Positions 22,635-34,800 of a stretch of DNA of 64,000 nt are shown piece after piece (position 1 is the stretch's first letter; every line of letters begins with the position of its first letter). A program made the translations under genes and the position numbers. The notes beneath the pieces were generated by a model. It did no database searches, was not told the DNA's origin, and saw only the letters and a list, made by a program, of their open reading frames with translations. This DNA comes from Amoebophrya sp. A120 (lineage: Eukaryota > Sar > Dinophyceae > Syndiniales > Amoebophryaceae): contig CAJINV010000005.1 in the NCBI GenBank assembly GCA_905178155.1, positions 4,012,918-4,076,917 of the forward strand, written 5' to 3'.

Positions 22635-25214
22635 CTACGATGGATAAAGATAGTCACTCATCGAACTCTCGAGCATAACTGGAATGACAATGATCGGGGA
22701 TACGACAATGATCGGGGATTGGCCCTTTTCCTCATGATATGGATCGTTCGCCGAAAGACTATGAGAAATAGTGCCGACGTCGCGCGGTCCAACTGAGCCA
22801 CGATAACTTCCATGCAACTCATTGGGAGGACGAGCGAAAGACGATGAAGAAGAACTTCTGCACGTCGACACAGCCAGGCGAGCAAGCATTCGCTCGGCGT
22901 TGATGGGACAGAATGAGCTCGCACTCCCCTCAGCGCAAGAATATGGTGAATGAGAATGACTAGACACAGGAACTACCCGGGAATTCGCTGATGGTGACGA
23001 GGAGGAGGAGCCAGCACCTAAGCCGGGGGTGCCGTAGTACCGCTGCGTCGTATGCGTTTCAATACAACCCATAGTACGATCAGCAATTTCATCTCTTGGT
23101 CGTTGCGGATGAACGGTTCTGCTAGAGGCATCAAAGTGATCGTCTTGGCGAGCTTGAGAAGGAACTTTCTGCTGGTTCATCCCTGGAGGTGCAGCTCCCT
23201 TCGCTCGCCGCGGGGGACTTTTAGGGTTTACGTCGTCGAAGTCTAACCCGGGAGGAAACTGGAGGGCGTTGTGTTCACCAGGAGGCTGGGAAAGTCCACT
23301 GCCACTCTGCAGAACAAAACGCTGTCCTGATGCTATTGTTGTTGGTGCTGGCTGCTCGTCGGCTGCACAACGGTCGAAGTAGTCTGGAGGTTCCTGATGG
23401 TTTTGGTTATCGATGAAAGCTGCATTTCGACCAACATGGTGTGCTGTGCAGGGTTCCCTTGTGTCTGCGGACATCATCAACGCGACTCCCTCAGCTGCTC
23501 CACTCGGATGGCCATAGGTGACAGCTGGCGAGAAGTACACTCCTGATGTAGATCCGGCGTCAGCGAGGCCACGGCTCGTTCTTTCCGTCGTCCTTTGTGC
23601 TCCTCCTGTGTTACTACTATGTCCACCGCCCAGAAACCGTTCTGGTGTTCGGTGTTGAGGTTGCGCCGGTCCGCTCGATGCCGATGCGGTGAGGTACCGA
23701 ACCCCGTAAACCATCGCAGGCGTTCGCGTTTGTGGCAGTCGAGATGAATTGAGTTTCATTCCATTCACTCCTAACGGTTTTATGCCCGCGCCGGCATGGC
23801 GTGCGGCGGGAGCGACTCTGTTAGTCGTGTCGTGAAAGCTACTGCACATTGCGGTTGTACAGAAGTGGTTCCCGCAGGAGTTTGCACTTGCCTCGACCTT
23901 CACCCGCGTGCCGTCTGGTAGCTTCTCCTGCGCGGAGGAGTGCAGTTGCTGCAGATTCCACCGCAGAACGACGTTGTCGTACGACGCCGAATACAGGTAC
24001 CGTCCGTCCTTCGACAAGATCAAGGAACTGATCTGGTCGCGGTGCGCTCGGAGTGTGAGCAATTTCGACGCACTTGCTGTGGTTGCAGAACCAGAAGAAG
24101 ACACGGAGGGTGGACTGGCGCGCCTCGCCTTCTCATTCTGAGCGGAAAACTTCTCCGTCGCTCGGGCTCTCGGGTCAATATTATCCTCTTTGCTTGTCGT
24201 TGTCCCCGACCCCGCCTGAGGATCACATGAAGAGGAAGCACTTGGCGGCGACGGGACTCCAGCGGTGGCCCTGCTCGAATTAGTAGGTGCGTCTTCTTGC
24301 GAGGAACTTGTTCCCCGGTCATCCCACACGCAGATAGTGCCATCGCGGTCCCCTGTGAACAGAAACTGGCCACAACGGCTGGCTGCCACGCAGGTGGCGT
24401 TGGCGTGGGGAAAGAACTGTGCCGCCATTCTTGAAGTTGGTGCTGGAGGCACGACTTCTTGCTCTACCTCGGTTCTCTCCTCGTCGCCGCGTGCTTTTGT
24501 GGGCGCAATTGTACTTCGATCACTGCGGTCGTGGCTGGATAAACTTGCGGCTCCCTCGTGGTTCGGAGGCGGTTCTTGTAGATCCTTCGCGGAAGTCATG
24601 TTCTTGTTGTGGTCTCGCGTCCACGAGTAGACACCTTCCCGATTCGCGAGAAAAAGACGGTGGCAGCTCGAGAATCGCATATGCAGTGTGGGATTCTGTT
24701 CGTTCAGGGACAACCGGAAGGAACTTGCAGAGCAAATGGGACCACTGGAGCTGCTGGCCGCATCGTCCCTTTGCTCATTGTCGACGCAGCAATCGCCCGT
24801 CGTAGCTGTGGTTGCCTTGCTGCTACAGCTGTTGAGAAGACCTATCCCAAGGGTCGACTTGGTGGCCGAGCGAGAAGCGCTCGACTCGGCGTGTGAGGCT
24901 GCAGCAGCTGCATTTTGCGGTCGAGGAAGGGAGCTGTGAAAGAATTCGATGCGCCTCCAAGACAGGCGTGGAAAATCAACGGCCGTCAGCACTTTCTCGG
25001 CTGCTAGAAAGTTGGCCAGAAAAATCTGCAGATCTTCCTTGCCAATCTTCTTGGAAATGCGGACGCCCAGTTGCGTCCCTTCTGGAAGTACTACGGTCAT
25101 GAAAACCGTCTCCTTGCGCTCTTCAATTTCTATGCCAGAGAAACGTGAGCACGAGCAGCAAGAACGATCTATGTTTCGTTCCAGCAACATCTTTGCACGA
25201 CATTGTACTGTCAA
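22635..25214 (-). CDS. WD40 repeats in a long disordered frame (probable 5' half of the large WD40 gene)
   Basis: An 850-residue open frame. The first part has a globular segment (TVFMTVVLPEGTQLGVRISK, then EDLQIFLANFLAAEKVLTAV). WD40 blades follow near residues 170-200 (LHMRFSSCHRLFLANREGVY), 265-295 (CVAASRCGQFLFTGDRDGTI, then CVWDD) and 385-425 (LRAHRDQISSLILSKDGRYL, then YSASYDNVVLRWNL). The rest is Ser/Pro/Gln-rich. Three blades here plus about four near 13.7-14.9 kb would make one seven-bladed propeller, which is why I think they are one gene. That link is inference. The true 5' edge is probably a splice acceptor near 25205. Confidence 0.6.
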   Translation of the reverse strand: MTVQCRAKMLLERNIDRSCCSCSRFSGIEIEERKETVFMTVVLPEGTQLGVRISKKIGKEDLQIFLANFLAAEKVLTAVDFPRLSWRRIEFFHSSLPRPQNAAAAASHAESSASRSATKSTLGIGLLNSCSSKATTATTGDCCVDNEQRDDAASSSSGPICSASSFRLSLNEQNPTLHMRFSSCHRLFLANREGVYSWTRDHNKNMTSAKDLQEPPPNHEGAASLSSHDRSDRSTIAPTKARGDEERTEVEQEVVPPAPTSRMAAQFFPHANATCVAASRCGQFLFTGDRDGTICVWDDRGTSSSQEDAPTNSSRATAGVPSPPSASSSCDPQAGSGTTTSKEDNIDPRARATEKFSAQNEKARRASPPSVSSSGSATTASASKLLTLRAHRDQISSLILSKDGRYLYSASYDNVVLRWNLQQLHSSAQEKLPDGTRVKVEASANSCGNHFCTTAMCSSFHDTTNRVAPAARHAGAGIKPLGVNGMKLNSSRLPQTRTPAMVYGVRYLTASASSGPAQPQHRTPERFLGGGHSSNTGGAQRTTERTSRGLADAGSTSGVYFSPAVTYGHPSGAAEGVALMMSADTREPCTAHHVGRNAAFIDNQNHQEPPDYFDRCAADEQPAPTTIASGQRFVLQSGSGLSQPPGEHNALQFPPGLDFDDVNPKSPPRRAKGAAPPGMNQQKVPSQARQDDHFDASSRTVHPQRPRDEIADRTMGCIETHTTQRYYGTPGLGAGSSSSSPSANSRVVPVSSHSHSPYSCAEGSASSFCPINAERMLARLAVSTCRSSSSSSFARPPNELHGSYRGSVGPRDVGTISHSLSANDPYHEEKGQSPIIVVSPIIVIPVMLESSMSDYLYPS

Positions 25215-25249
25215 TGTTAGTGCCAGGCGTACTTTTGCGTACTGTTAAA

Positions 25250-26317
25250 TTACTCCAAATCCAAAATCGAATGTCCACTGCTGATGAAAGGCATGATCAA
25301 TCCAATGAATATATTCAATGAATATACAAGAAAAAGCGTAAGAATCGAGGCACATTTCTCCTTGGTAATTTTCGCGCTTTCGGCAATCAGAGAGGAGATA
25401 ATTGCGGCGTCCGCTTTCTCCTGGTCCGTCGTACGGTTACCACTTGACGGGGCGGAGCATAGTGCGTTGCCTTGATGGTGGTAAAAATTCTTGCTTCCCG
25501 AACCTCCCGTTCCTGCTCGAAAGCCGCATTTCTTACTGCTACCTCCGATCATCGTCTTTGATGGTTGCGGTTGACTGGCCATATTAAAGGCGCTGCCAGC
25601 AAGTTGCGCGCTCGATGACAGATGTTTTTGATGCAATGTCGTGCTGCCGTTGCTTTGTGTTGTCGCATAACGTCCTTGCTGCTGGGGCGAAGTCAAATAG
25701 CCGCGTCCTCCAGCGCCACCGTGCCTGGATGAAAAGGTCGCTGTTGTGCTCTTTCCACTGTTCTCGTATGTCTTTTGTGATGAAGCACTTCCCGCACCAC
25801 CGCGAGGGCTGCTCGGCGGGGGGAAACCAACAGCTGCAGTCGATGCTGCAGCTTCATCCCTGCCGATTTTTCGCATCTCAATCTCCCTTTGGTCCTTATA
25901 CGTTGTGGCAGTTGTACCACTACCCACGAGGGGCTGGTCCCTTTCTTGTACTACAGGAAAGCTCATTTTCGCATCTACACCATGGCCCAGCGCCGGCTCT
26001 GCACATTGTCTGGTCACTTTGGTATAATGCCGACGTGCGGAACTGCCACCCGAAAACTTGTCGTTGGTAGAGCGGTAGTCCTCTTGTTTCCTTGTGTCCC
26101 TGGATGACTTCCTGGTGTAATGATTGAAGTAACTGTAATGGGACCTCTTGTTGTGCATGTGCTTCGGTTCCTCGTAGTGGCCAAGGTTTTTAGCAGAACA
26201 TGAACCCGCGGCAGATCCTCTTGCAGAGGAAAGAGTTGCAGACGCAGCATTCTGCGCTGGTTCTGCACCAACCACTTTCCCTCCAGAACTTCCGAGGTGC
26301 TCCGGTTGCTGCTGCAT
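25250..26317 (-). CDS. Ser/Gly/Gln-rich exon, probable N-terminus of the WD40 gene
   Basis: Open frame from ATG at 26317 (MQQQPEHLGSSGGKVVGAEP). It is low in complexity and basic (KRSHYSYFNHYTRKSSRDTR). It ends in EKADAAIISSLIAESAKITK and then a hydrophobic stretch (ILTLFLVYSLNIFIGLIMPF) before a stop at 25250. The hydrophobic tail may be a membrane anchor, or translated intron if the exon ends at the GTGCCT site near 25355. No family was recognised. Only 36 bp separate it from the next coding block on the same strand, which favours one gene. Confidence 0.45.
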   Translation of the reverse strand: MQQQPEHLGSSGGKVVGAEPAQNAASATLSSARGSAAGSCSAKNLGHYEEPKHMHNKRSHYSYFNHYTRKSSRDTRKQEDYRSTNDKFSGGSSARRHYTKVTRQCAEPALGHGVDAKMSFPVVQERDQPLVGSGTTATTYKDQREIEMRKIGRDEAAASTAAVGFPPPSSPRGGAGSASSQKTYENSGKSTTATFSSRHGGAGGRGYLTSPQQQGRYATTQSNGSTTLHQKHLSSSAQLAGSAFNMASQPQPSKTMIGGSSKKCGFRAGTGGSGSKNFYHHQGNALCSAPSSGNRTTDQEKADAAIISSLIAESAKITKEKCASILTLFLVYSLNIFIGLIMPFISSGHSILDLE

Positions 26318-28109
26318 GCTCGTCCTGTGCAAAAGTCTAAGTTGTGGTTGTCTCACACCCAGCACACAACTCGTACAAATTTCCGCGCACAAAAATGACG
26401 ACTACTCCCTTTGAACAAGAATACTGCTGCATCATCTTTAAAACTTTATCGTACTCGAATGTTCTTGATCTTCGGCACTGTACACCATCCCGCAAGCAAG
26501 TAGTGCTGTAGTTGCTGGAGTGCGAGGGTACTTTTACTTTAGCCTTGCAACGCATACTGTGTTGGTGATGTCTATTCAAACCGCTTCCCCGCCCTCCATG
26601 CTGTCTACCTCTGCCGGTGCTGGAGCGAGACGTTTATCGTGAAAAACTGAAAAAATGTCCCCTTCCTGTTTCTGCTGCTGTAGGTGCGTCTGCGTCGTCA
26701 ATGACAACTTGTATTAACTCCCGATTTATTACGATAATCTAATTGCGCAAAGGAACAAACGGGAGGCAGAGGCACGATGGCGATCTATATTTATGTATGT
26801 GAAACATTGTCACGAATTTCATCCGTGGCACGTGCGACACTATAGCCGAGGCTTCTGCCATGCTCGACAGCTAGAAGATGGCTACCCAGCCAAAAGGTTC
26901 AGGATGTTCCTGCAATTCCTCTTCCTCTTCGCACGAGGGAATAGAATACACACTCACACCAAGTAGTCCAGCGTGACAAATCCAAACTGAAGTCGCGGAA
27001 ATTTTTTTTTCTCCATGGTAACGACCCAACGCTTTCTGGCGTGCCGTGGATAGCTGCTTTACTTTTCCAATTATCCAATGCAACTACACGAGCATCAACA
27101 ATAGCACTACGCCGCGCTTGGTGTTGTCTTTCCTTGTCCGCTGCACAATCAACACATGCAAGAGGAAAGACGGAGTAAGTAAATCTTCCGGCACAAGAAC
27201 ACCGGTATAGTAGCGAGGTATAGCGGTAGCGGAAAACTACTAAGAACAGGAGTGCGGTTCGGAGTGATGTCGAAAAACGTGTGTCACGCGTCCGATAAAC
27301 GGCTGCTAATCGTGCGCGATGCGGAGGGTAGAAGTGGCTTTCTTCCTGTGGTTGGTTTCGTATTTATCGATGATGATGTTGGCAGTGTGCCCTTTAGCGG
27401 ACTGCTGCGTGCTACTCCCTCCTCCAGCCCGAGAGCAGCTGAGCGCCGATCTTCTATGACGAACAGTTGATCTACACCATAAGGGCGCGGCTGTTATGAG
27501 GCTAGGTTTTTTCGGACTTGGGTGTGGGCCACACACTCGCACACGTCGTTCGGGGGGGACCAAACCCGCACACACTGTAGCATTTCTGCATGGGTGTAGG
27601 GCGAATCTGATTATCTTCTAGCACCTATAAATACCAATGTTGATGATGAACACTGCTACGTGTTGCCGTATTTCCAGACCCTTGCGTAGTTCCCTTTGAG
27701 CAGCAAGAAACAAATTATACCTTTACCTACAACTCCACAAGGAAATAAATCAACAAGAAGTTTCTACATTGGCATGGTCCACATGGCCAGCAGGTCCTCC
27801 GTAGTTATACGCTGCTATCAAGGTGAAAAACAAACAAGCCCCAACCCCATGCCCATAGTTACATGCAAAGAAAGGGGTATAAGATTACTATTGGCCAGCC
27901 ACGACAGATCAAGTCGTCAGTTTAGAAGCGACGAGATGCGAACCGTAGTGCTGTCTGGGCTGTAAAGGCGTTGCGAGTTCATCATGACACGAAAGAACTG
28001 CCCGGAATGGCATGACAAGAAATTGCCTGCGAACCAGTTTCATGTGGTCTCCTTGACTTCTGGCGGTGCAAGCGAATTGGAGTACACGAATCAGTAGCTA
28101 TGCTAAAAA

Positions 28110-28153
28110 ATCTCCCCTGAGAGTTGGGTGGACGGATTTTTCCTCAGGATAGC
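28110..28153. mobile_element. Solo right end of an IE-B introner
   Basis: GAGAGTTGGGTGGACGG followed by ATTTTTCCTCAGGATA matches the right end of IE-B. GCATGACAAG-type words lie 100 bp to its left. No left end or direct repeat was found, so this is probably a decayed copy. Confidence 0.5.
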
Positions 28154-28639
28154 GGCACTGCAAGGCGCAGCACAGCTGGCCGTATCCGCTGCTCCCACTT
28201 TAGTAGCAGTTGGCTTAGGTGGAGCATGACTAGCGTACTGCTGTAGCTGAGAACTGCTTTTGTGCGCAAAAGTACTACTATGCTGTTCGTGCGCGCCGGG
28301 TCCGGTTCGTCATCAAAGGAAAGTAGCGCAGTCGTGTGTTAGTGGCAGTTCATCTTGCTTGTTAATATCCACGGCACTATCGACGCATATTCGTGAACGA
28401 CGCCATTGAAAGGTGAAGTGATAATGATAACGATAACCATGCAAGGAAAAACTAAAACAGGGTAGTTACTTTGTTTTATATTATCATGTTCATGGCGACG
28501 TTTCATCGCCATCGGCAGCAATCGAAGTGGGCAAGACAGCAGGAAGTTCTTTTTTGTAGGCACTGATGCACGTACACGTACTCCTACTCGATCACCGGGA
28601 TACACCTTCTCCGCCGCCGCCTACCACGGATGCACCTCC

Positions 28640-28918
28640 TATCCTGAGTAAAAACGTACCCACACCAGAGTTGTAATGCAGATTTGCAAAGACAGGAAGA
28701 CTTGTAATGCGCATCCCCATGAGAGCCATTTCCAGTCGTGTTTTGGAATTTGTGATGCTGTGAACAGGATGAGCAGATGAATCTGTGATGCTGCTGCAAA
28801 TGCTAACCTGCACTACACTGCAGAGTGCAACTTGTCATGCGTGACTCACAAAACTCCTAGGTTTGTGTTGCAAAATCCCCATCCTGACTCTGGTGTGGGT
28901 ACGTTTTTACTCAGGATA
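28640..28918. mobile_element. Introner IE-B, copy 2 (host gene unresolved)
   Basis: 279-bp element with well matched ends (TATCCTGAGTAAAAACGT and its inverse). The direct repeat CCTCC is at 28635-28639 and 28919-28923. Removal gives a minus-strand frame ASSRRGGASVVGGGGEGVSR and a stop, but I cannot show that this is a real protein. Confidence 0.88.
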
Positions 28919-29220
28919 CCTCCTCGCCGCGAGGACGCCGTTGTTGAGGTGTTATCAACACGTTCACGTTCACGATTTCCAAGTGAATGACTAGATTGCC
29001 ATCTGCTCCAAGAGTTCTTTGTCCTGCGCAAAGCTGTCATATGCGGTTACGCCCAAGAAACTTGTTCATTCGTAGTACTGATGACCTTTTTTTTTATCTA
29101 TTTCTCGGTCAGAAGTAGAACTGCCAAGTGTTGGTTCTGCTCTTGAGAGTTGACGAAGACCAGTTTACAAAACCCGTTCATACAACAGTTGGACCGTACA
29201 CGAATACGATAGCCAAGTGC

Positions 29221-29645
29221 TCAATGCATATCACTGTACCCATTGTGCCGATTTTGGAAATGCGAAGCTTCTTCGGGACACCGGCCAACGGTTGCGTCAT
29301 ACAACGACTGCCTTAGCTTGAGTCTTATGATATCGAAAAAGAGAAGTGGCCTCAGGAACTTGAAATTGAATACAAAGTGACAAAATAAATGCAAGAAAGA
29401 ATATTGCAAGCTGGAGCTGCGTGTGGCAAGTGCAGGAATACTATATGTAGATATTTCGAGAACAAATACAAAATGCAAAATCGGACGACGCCAAAAGATC
29501 TTTTTACGATATCGCCGGCGTTCACGTTAGCCATTGCACCGACGCAAGTCCCCGTAGCCGTCGCGCTGCCGGCTGCTGCAGCCTCTGGATCCACCGAGCA
29601 GATCTGGTGGACTTCGTCCTCTCCCGTGTGGTCACTACCGCTCAT
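29221..29645 (-). CDS. Possible 74-residue protein, two exons
   Basis: ATG at 29645 opens a frame (MSGSDHTGEDEVHQICSVDP, then Ala/Thr-rich) that ends at a GTAAAA donor (exon 29508-29645). After a pyrimidine-rich tract, an acceptor GGCAG leads into exon 29221-29307 (SLYDATVGRCPEEASHFQNR) and a stop. The two exons sum to 225 nt. No family was recognised; the case rests on the splice signals and the frame. Confidence 0.35.
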
Positions 29646-31855
29646 TGTGCTAAGAACCGGTCCTATCGCTGCGTAACCGCTACAGGACTTCCAGGGTCGG
29701 GCGGAATAGCAGCAGCAAGGTCTTCCGAGGTTGACAGTGGCCCAAACTTGGATCTTGTAAAAAAATGCGATAGAAACAAGGATAACAATTACATTAAAAG
29801 TACATGCACTTCTGCACCGCCGCCTTACTGTATTTCTTTACGGGCGTGATCGATTGCGAAGCGAAAACACTGCCCAAGAGCAGTTTTACCACGCAACGCA
29901 AAGAACCATGGCCTAGAAATCAGATAAGACCCAAGCAGGACAAGACCTCCAACTCTCTACGCCCTTTGCAAGATCGTGGCATACGGACAAGTACGTCCAA
30001 GAACTCCGCTCGACTCTCAGAATGCAGATTTTATTCAGCAAGTACAGAAGAATCTGACATGCATAGTGAATTGGAAAATCGCTCACGTCCGTATCTGTAG
30101 AGCTGATGAAAAACAAAAAGCAATCGCTGTTCCTAGTGGCACTCAATCCTAGAAGAGCGTCTTCATACTTTTCTGCGCTCAGGGAATTCGAACATCAACT
30201 GTAGACGAGTAAAGATAATAGTAATACATATGGCTCTGTATCTGCGATCGTGGAGCTGCGTGGTATCTGTTATACATAGGTAAATTCCAACATGTTCGCG
30301 TAATCACCTTCACTTTGCAACTAAAAAATGGCGAGCGAGCACAGCTGCTGCCCCTGCTGAAGATGTCGATAATTGAAAAAATAATGCTGTATAAATCCAG
30401 TTACCAGTAGTAGCACTCTTCGTCTGGACGAGCCCGAGTCTCCTCCAAAGAAAAAAATCATCGAAGTAACATTTTTCTGCTGCAATTACTTCAGTCATGT
30501 ATCCGCTAGACCGCAGCGTTTTTTAACAAACAACTCCAAGAACTCAGCATGAAAGAGATCAATGTTTCCCCCTTTATGTTCGGCTTTATTCCCTCTTTGC
30601 GGAACGCGGACGCCCGTGGCGCAGCCCCGAATACATAAGACGAAACACCTACTAGAGTGGTCGGCATAATTATATCCCTCTTTGCTTATGATCATACATA
30701 AGTAGTGGCTTGATGATTTCAGTATTTTTGCTGCTTCTAGGAGATCGCTTACTTTTTATTCCGTCCTGGAAGTAGAGCACCTTAATCCCTACCAGTCGGA
30801 CCTTGAGTTGTTTGCTTTCGGGGCAATTTTTGTTTGCGCTTCAGTGGGAGTGTTGTGTTATTATGCTATAATTCGTGCGACTCGCCGCTGCCAATTAAAT
30901 CGATGCCTTCACCTGCCACAACCCCATGACACCACCACCTCCAGCAAACAAAGTTTAAGTTACTGTTTAGTAAAATATTTTCAGCTTTGGTGTGTGGAAG
31001 AGGCCATAGAGCCGAGCCGGAGCCTTTCTTCTTCAAACGACGTCTACACGAGTCATCCAATTTCATGGACGAGCCTCTATTTATGGGGGATCCTGAAGAT
31101 GCTTTACTCGTTGGCGGTTTTTCATCTACACATCTACATGATCATGGAAGAGTCAAACCGTGCATAAGCAAGGAAAAGTTCTTACACTATACATGAGACT
31201 GCACAGCCATTCTTCGTAACTTACTTCTACGCGAGGCGCCCCAAGAAAATACAATGGGTAGCACAAGAAATCATGAAAGTGTTTGCAGATCCCCGCACTA
31301 GTACTAAGTGCGCGCTACGAACGTCCGTGCTGTAGTTCGTTACTCCACTTTTTTTCCTGGAAGAGAGCGAAATTTTCGACGAGAGTCTAGCTCCGGGGCT
31401 GATGTTGCCCATGCCATTACGAAAGGGAAAGGCAAAAAGTAAGAAAAACGTAAGCAATAGGCCGCGAAAAGTAGGAGCTTCTTTCAGTAAAAAAAACAAA
31501 TAAAAAGAATCTTTGCGGCAAGTTTTTTGGTTTTTGCCCTCTTTCTTCAAAGTCTGCTAGGTGGAGTGACATCGTCCTTCTTTCGAGTCCACCCAGATGA
31601 AGTTTTCCTATGTATGAAAATACTTACATACTTTAGTCTGCTTCTTGTCTTTGTTTTACTGAGTTACATGATTTGATTTTTCGCCCGATCGCGGAGTGCT
31701 GGAAAATGAGCAAATCGAGCGATATCGCAATCGTCGGACACAGCTGACCCAGATTCGGCACAATCGACGAGGCACCTGAAGAACGAAGTCAATACTGAGC
31801 CCAGCTTTAGTCCATCACGGTAAATTAATAGATTCGCGTCCGCCCGCGCGCGCTT
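29646..31855. other. Gene-free stretch
   Basis: AT-rich. A plus-strand frame at 30808-31167 begins with a hydrophobic segment (MFAFGAIFVCASVGVLCYYA), but it is against the strand of every confident gene and has no family match, so it is not called. No element ends were found. Confidence 0.4.
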
Positions 31856-34800
31856 TCAGATGGCTGACATGTGGAGGTAACTCCGCAAGAGGCGATCGGT
31901 GGGTGTGGTGGCCGAGTCGGACGTGATCTTCTTATCCGCCCGAAATTCTTTCATGGTGTTGGTGATACCCTTTGCTAGCACTTTTCCGAGCTCCACGCCG
32001 TACTGTAAAATATATTCAAGACAAGAAATTTATACAACGTAAAGAACGCTGTATTGGAGGCACTGCGCCGGCCATAAAAAAATATCTTCTTTTTCATGTA
32101 TACTAGAACCAAATCAAGGCGTAACTTCATCAGGTGGTGTTCGTTTTTTGGCGGAAGGAAAACTAGAATGAAAGGCGGTCGTTGCCTTTTTTTGCAATGA
32201 TATACTAATCACATATCAGGTATGAGTAAAAACAAATACCTGATCGAAGCTGTTGATCCCCCACAACCAGCCTTGCACCGCGGTCCGGTGTTCATACAAG
32301 GCCAGCAGAAGACCCACCGTGCGGGCGTCGCACTTGCCATCGAAGAGCAGCATGAGGGAGGGACGGTCCCCGGGGAAGGTCTTGTGCGCGACGAGCTCGG
32401 GCTTCAGTTGCGGGTCGCCCTTTTGCACTTCTTCGGCCGATCGCCCCAGCGCGAGCGCGTTCGGTTGCGCGAAAAAGTTGGCCATCAGCTCGTCGTGGTT
32501 GGACAGTGCCCGGTCTTGGTGGTGCACGGCGTTTTGCGACTCCGTGAAGCCGATGAATTCTGCGGGGATCACGCTGGTACCCTGGTGGAGCAGCTGGTAG
32601 AACGAGTGCTGGGCGTTGGTCCCCGGCTCGCCAAAGTAGGTAGCGCCCGTTTGCAAGTCCACGGGCTCGCTCTTCGGGACAACCGTTACCCTTTTACCGT
32701 TCGACTCCATGTCCAGCTGCTGAATGTGGGCGGTGCATTATCGACGCGTGTCAACACACGACCAACTCCTCGTACGGGCGGGTGACAGCTGCACCCGCAA
32801 AAACATGATTGCAGATTGCATCTCATTTGATCATTGAAAACTTTTCGTTCAAGTCCTGCACTTACTGCAGATGAAACTGCAGTTTTCAATATGCACAAAA
32901 TGAAGATTTTGCCGTTTGTGAGCGCGAATGTAGACCACGATGTGGTTCTCGATATTACTAGAATTGACTCCCCCTGCTACGAACGTGGTCACCATGTACA
33001 TTTAGTGTTCATCCGGACTTAAGTATTCGTATTTATTGAAGCAATAAATCATGGCACAGAAGAGACTTTCTGGATCGCTCGTACGGGAAAGGCAGTTGTG
33101 CGCGGCCGCGCGACACGGATGGCGTGTGATAAGAAGCGGTGCAGCGCCTGGCAGTACGGCAGAATTGCGCAGCTCTCAAGGTCCAAAAAACTCCGGTTCC
33201 AGAACTGGACTAGACCCATCAGTACCGGGAGGTTCTCCGGGAGTGGCGCGGAAAAAAAGTGCTCGTCCATTTCGTTCGCACCCGCCAGAAAGGCGTCCAC
33301 AATGCTGGGGCCGAACTGCAAGGAGAGCGGGAGGAGCCCGACCGCGCTGCACACCGAGAACCGTCCCCCCACCCAGTCCCAGAAGTCGAAGGTCTTGGTG
33401 ATCCCGAACTGCTTGGTCAGCACCTTGTATCGTACGAAAAAAGTGTTTCACTGTAACGATGTTGCAAGTTCTGCATCACAGAGAAAATTTGCCATGCGAG
33501 ATTCCTAAGGGAAAACACAACTAAAAATCCATGGTCTTGTATGTGTAGCAAGACAAATACATGTGAGATACATTTTCTGCATGACAAGTTTACAGTGAAA
33601 CAGTTTTTTCTTGCGATACCTTGTTCGTGGAGACCGCGACCACGTGGGTGGAGACGATGTCGTCGCGCGACACGTTGTATGGATTGCAAAAGTGTCTGGG
33701 TCTGGAAGGTTGGAACTTGTAATGCTAGCTTTCCATACATAGAAAATCTGTATTGCATAACCAACAAAAGGCGCAGCCTCCTTTGTACAGGCAAAAACGC
33801 AATTTCTCATGCGGATTGCCTATGAGAAAGCGTTCTGGAAAGTTGTCATGCTTGGTTGCATTCGAAACTGTTTCCATCATCCACATTTTAGCATCACAAG
33901 TTTCCAGACCCAGACATATAATTTGCATTTGATACGTTGCCGGGCACCTTCTGGCGCAGTTTTTCGAGCAACCACGCGTTCACGACGGACTCCGCGTTCA
34001 AGATGGTCTCCGCGGTCGTGAAGGTTTTGCTGCAGATCACCACCAGTGTGGTCTCCGGGTCGAGGCCCGCGGTGGCGCGCTTGATGTCGATGGGGTCCAC
34101 GTTGGCGAGGAACTGCGTCCGGCGGTTGCGGCCGGCCGCGGCCGCGTCGGGCTCCGTTTTCAACGCTTCCAGGACAAATTCCACCCCCAGGTAGCTACCC
34201 CCAATCCCGATGGAAAGCACGTCGGTCAAGGGTTTGCCCGTGATCCCCACCCACCGCCCGCTGCGGACCTCCTCGCTGAACTCCCGCACCTCGTTGCGAA
34301 CCCGCAGCACCTCGTCCCGGACCTCGGCGGCGTAGAAATGTGCGGACGACGACTGCGGGTTCAGCCGCAGGGCGGAGTGCAGCACTTTGCGGTTCTCGGT
34401 CGGGTTCATCACTTCGCCAGAGACCATGCCCAGGATCTTCGTCTGCAGCTGACACTGTTCTGTCGCGTACTGCAGTAGTTTCTGCAGGATGGGCACGTCC
34501 ACCTTCTGGCGCGTGAAGTCCGCGACGAGGCCCAAATTGCGGGGCGCGCCGCTGGAAGTGGGTTGGGCTGAGGCCCCAGCAGCTCCTCGCGCTCCTGTGC
34601 TTCGCTTTTTGCTGCTCGGGCTACTGCTGCTGGGGCTGTTTTTAACACTGTCAACCTCAACTGCGCTCTCTGGTGCCTGCGGTCCCTTATTTTGCGGAGA
34701 ACGCTGGGTTATTATTTCTTTGGCTCCCAAAAAGTAAAAGTTGCTGCGGAACAGCACCTCATTTCGGTCAGAGTCTTCGAGCAGAGTGCGGAGGTGCTTC

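Larger units (their letters stand above)
26318..29220. other. Sparse stretch with one intact introner and one remnant
   Basis: No convincing gene. It contains introner IE-B at 28640-28918 and an IE-B-like right end at about 28110-28153 without a matching left end. Short frames at about 26870-27120 and 28580-29040 are open on the minus strand, but no splice pattern or family supports them. Confidence 0.4.

Noticed and set aside
30808-31167. Plus-strand 119-residue frame with a hydrophobic start
   Set aside because: AT-rich context, no family, no splice support and opposite strand to all confident genes.
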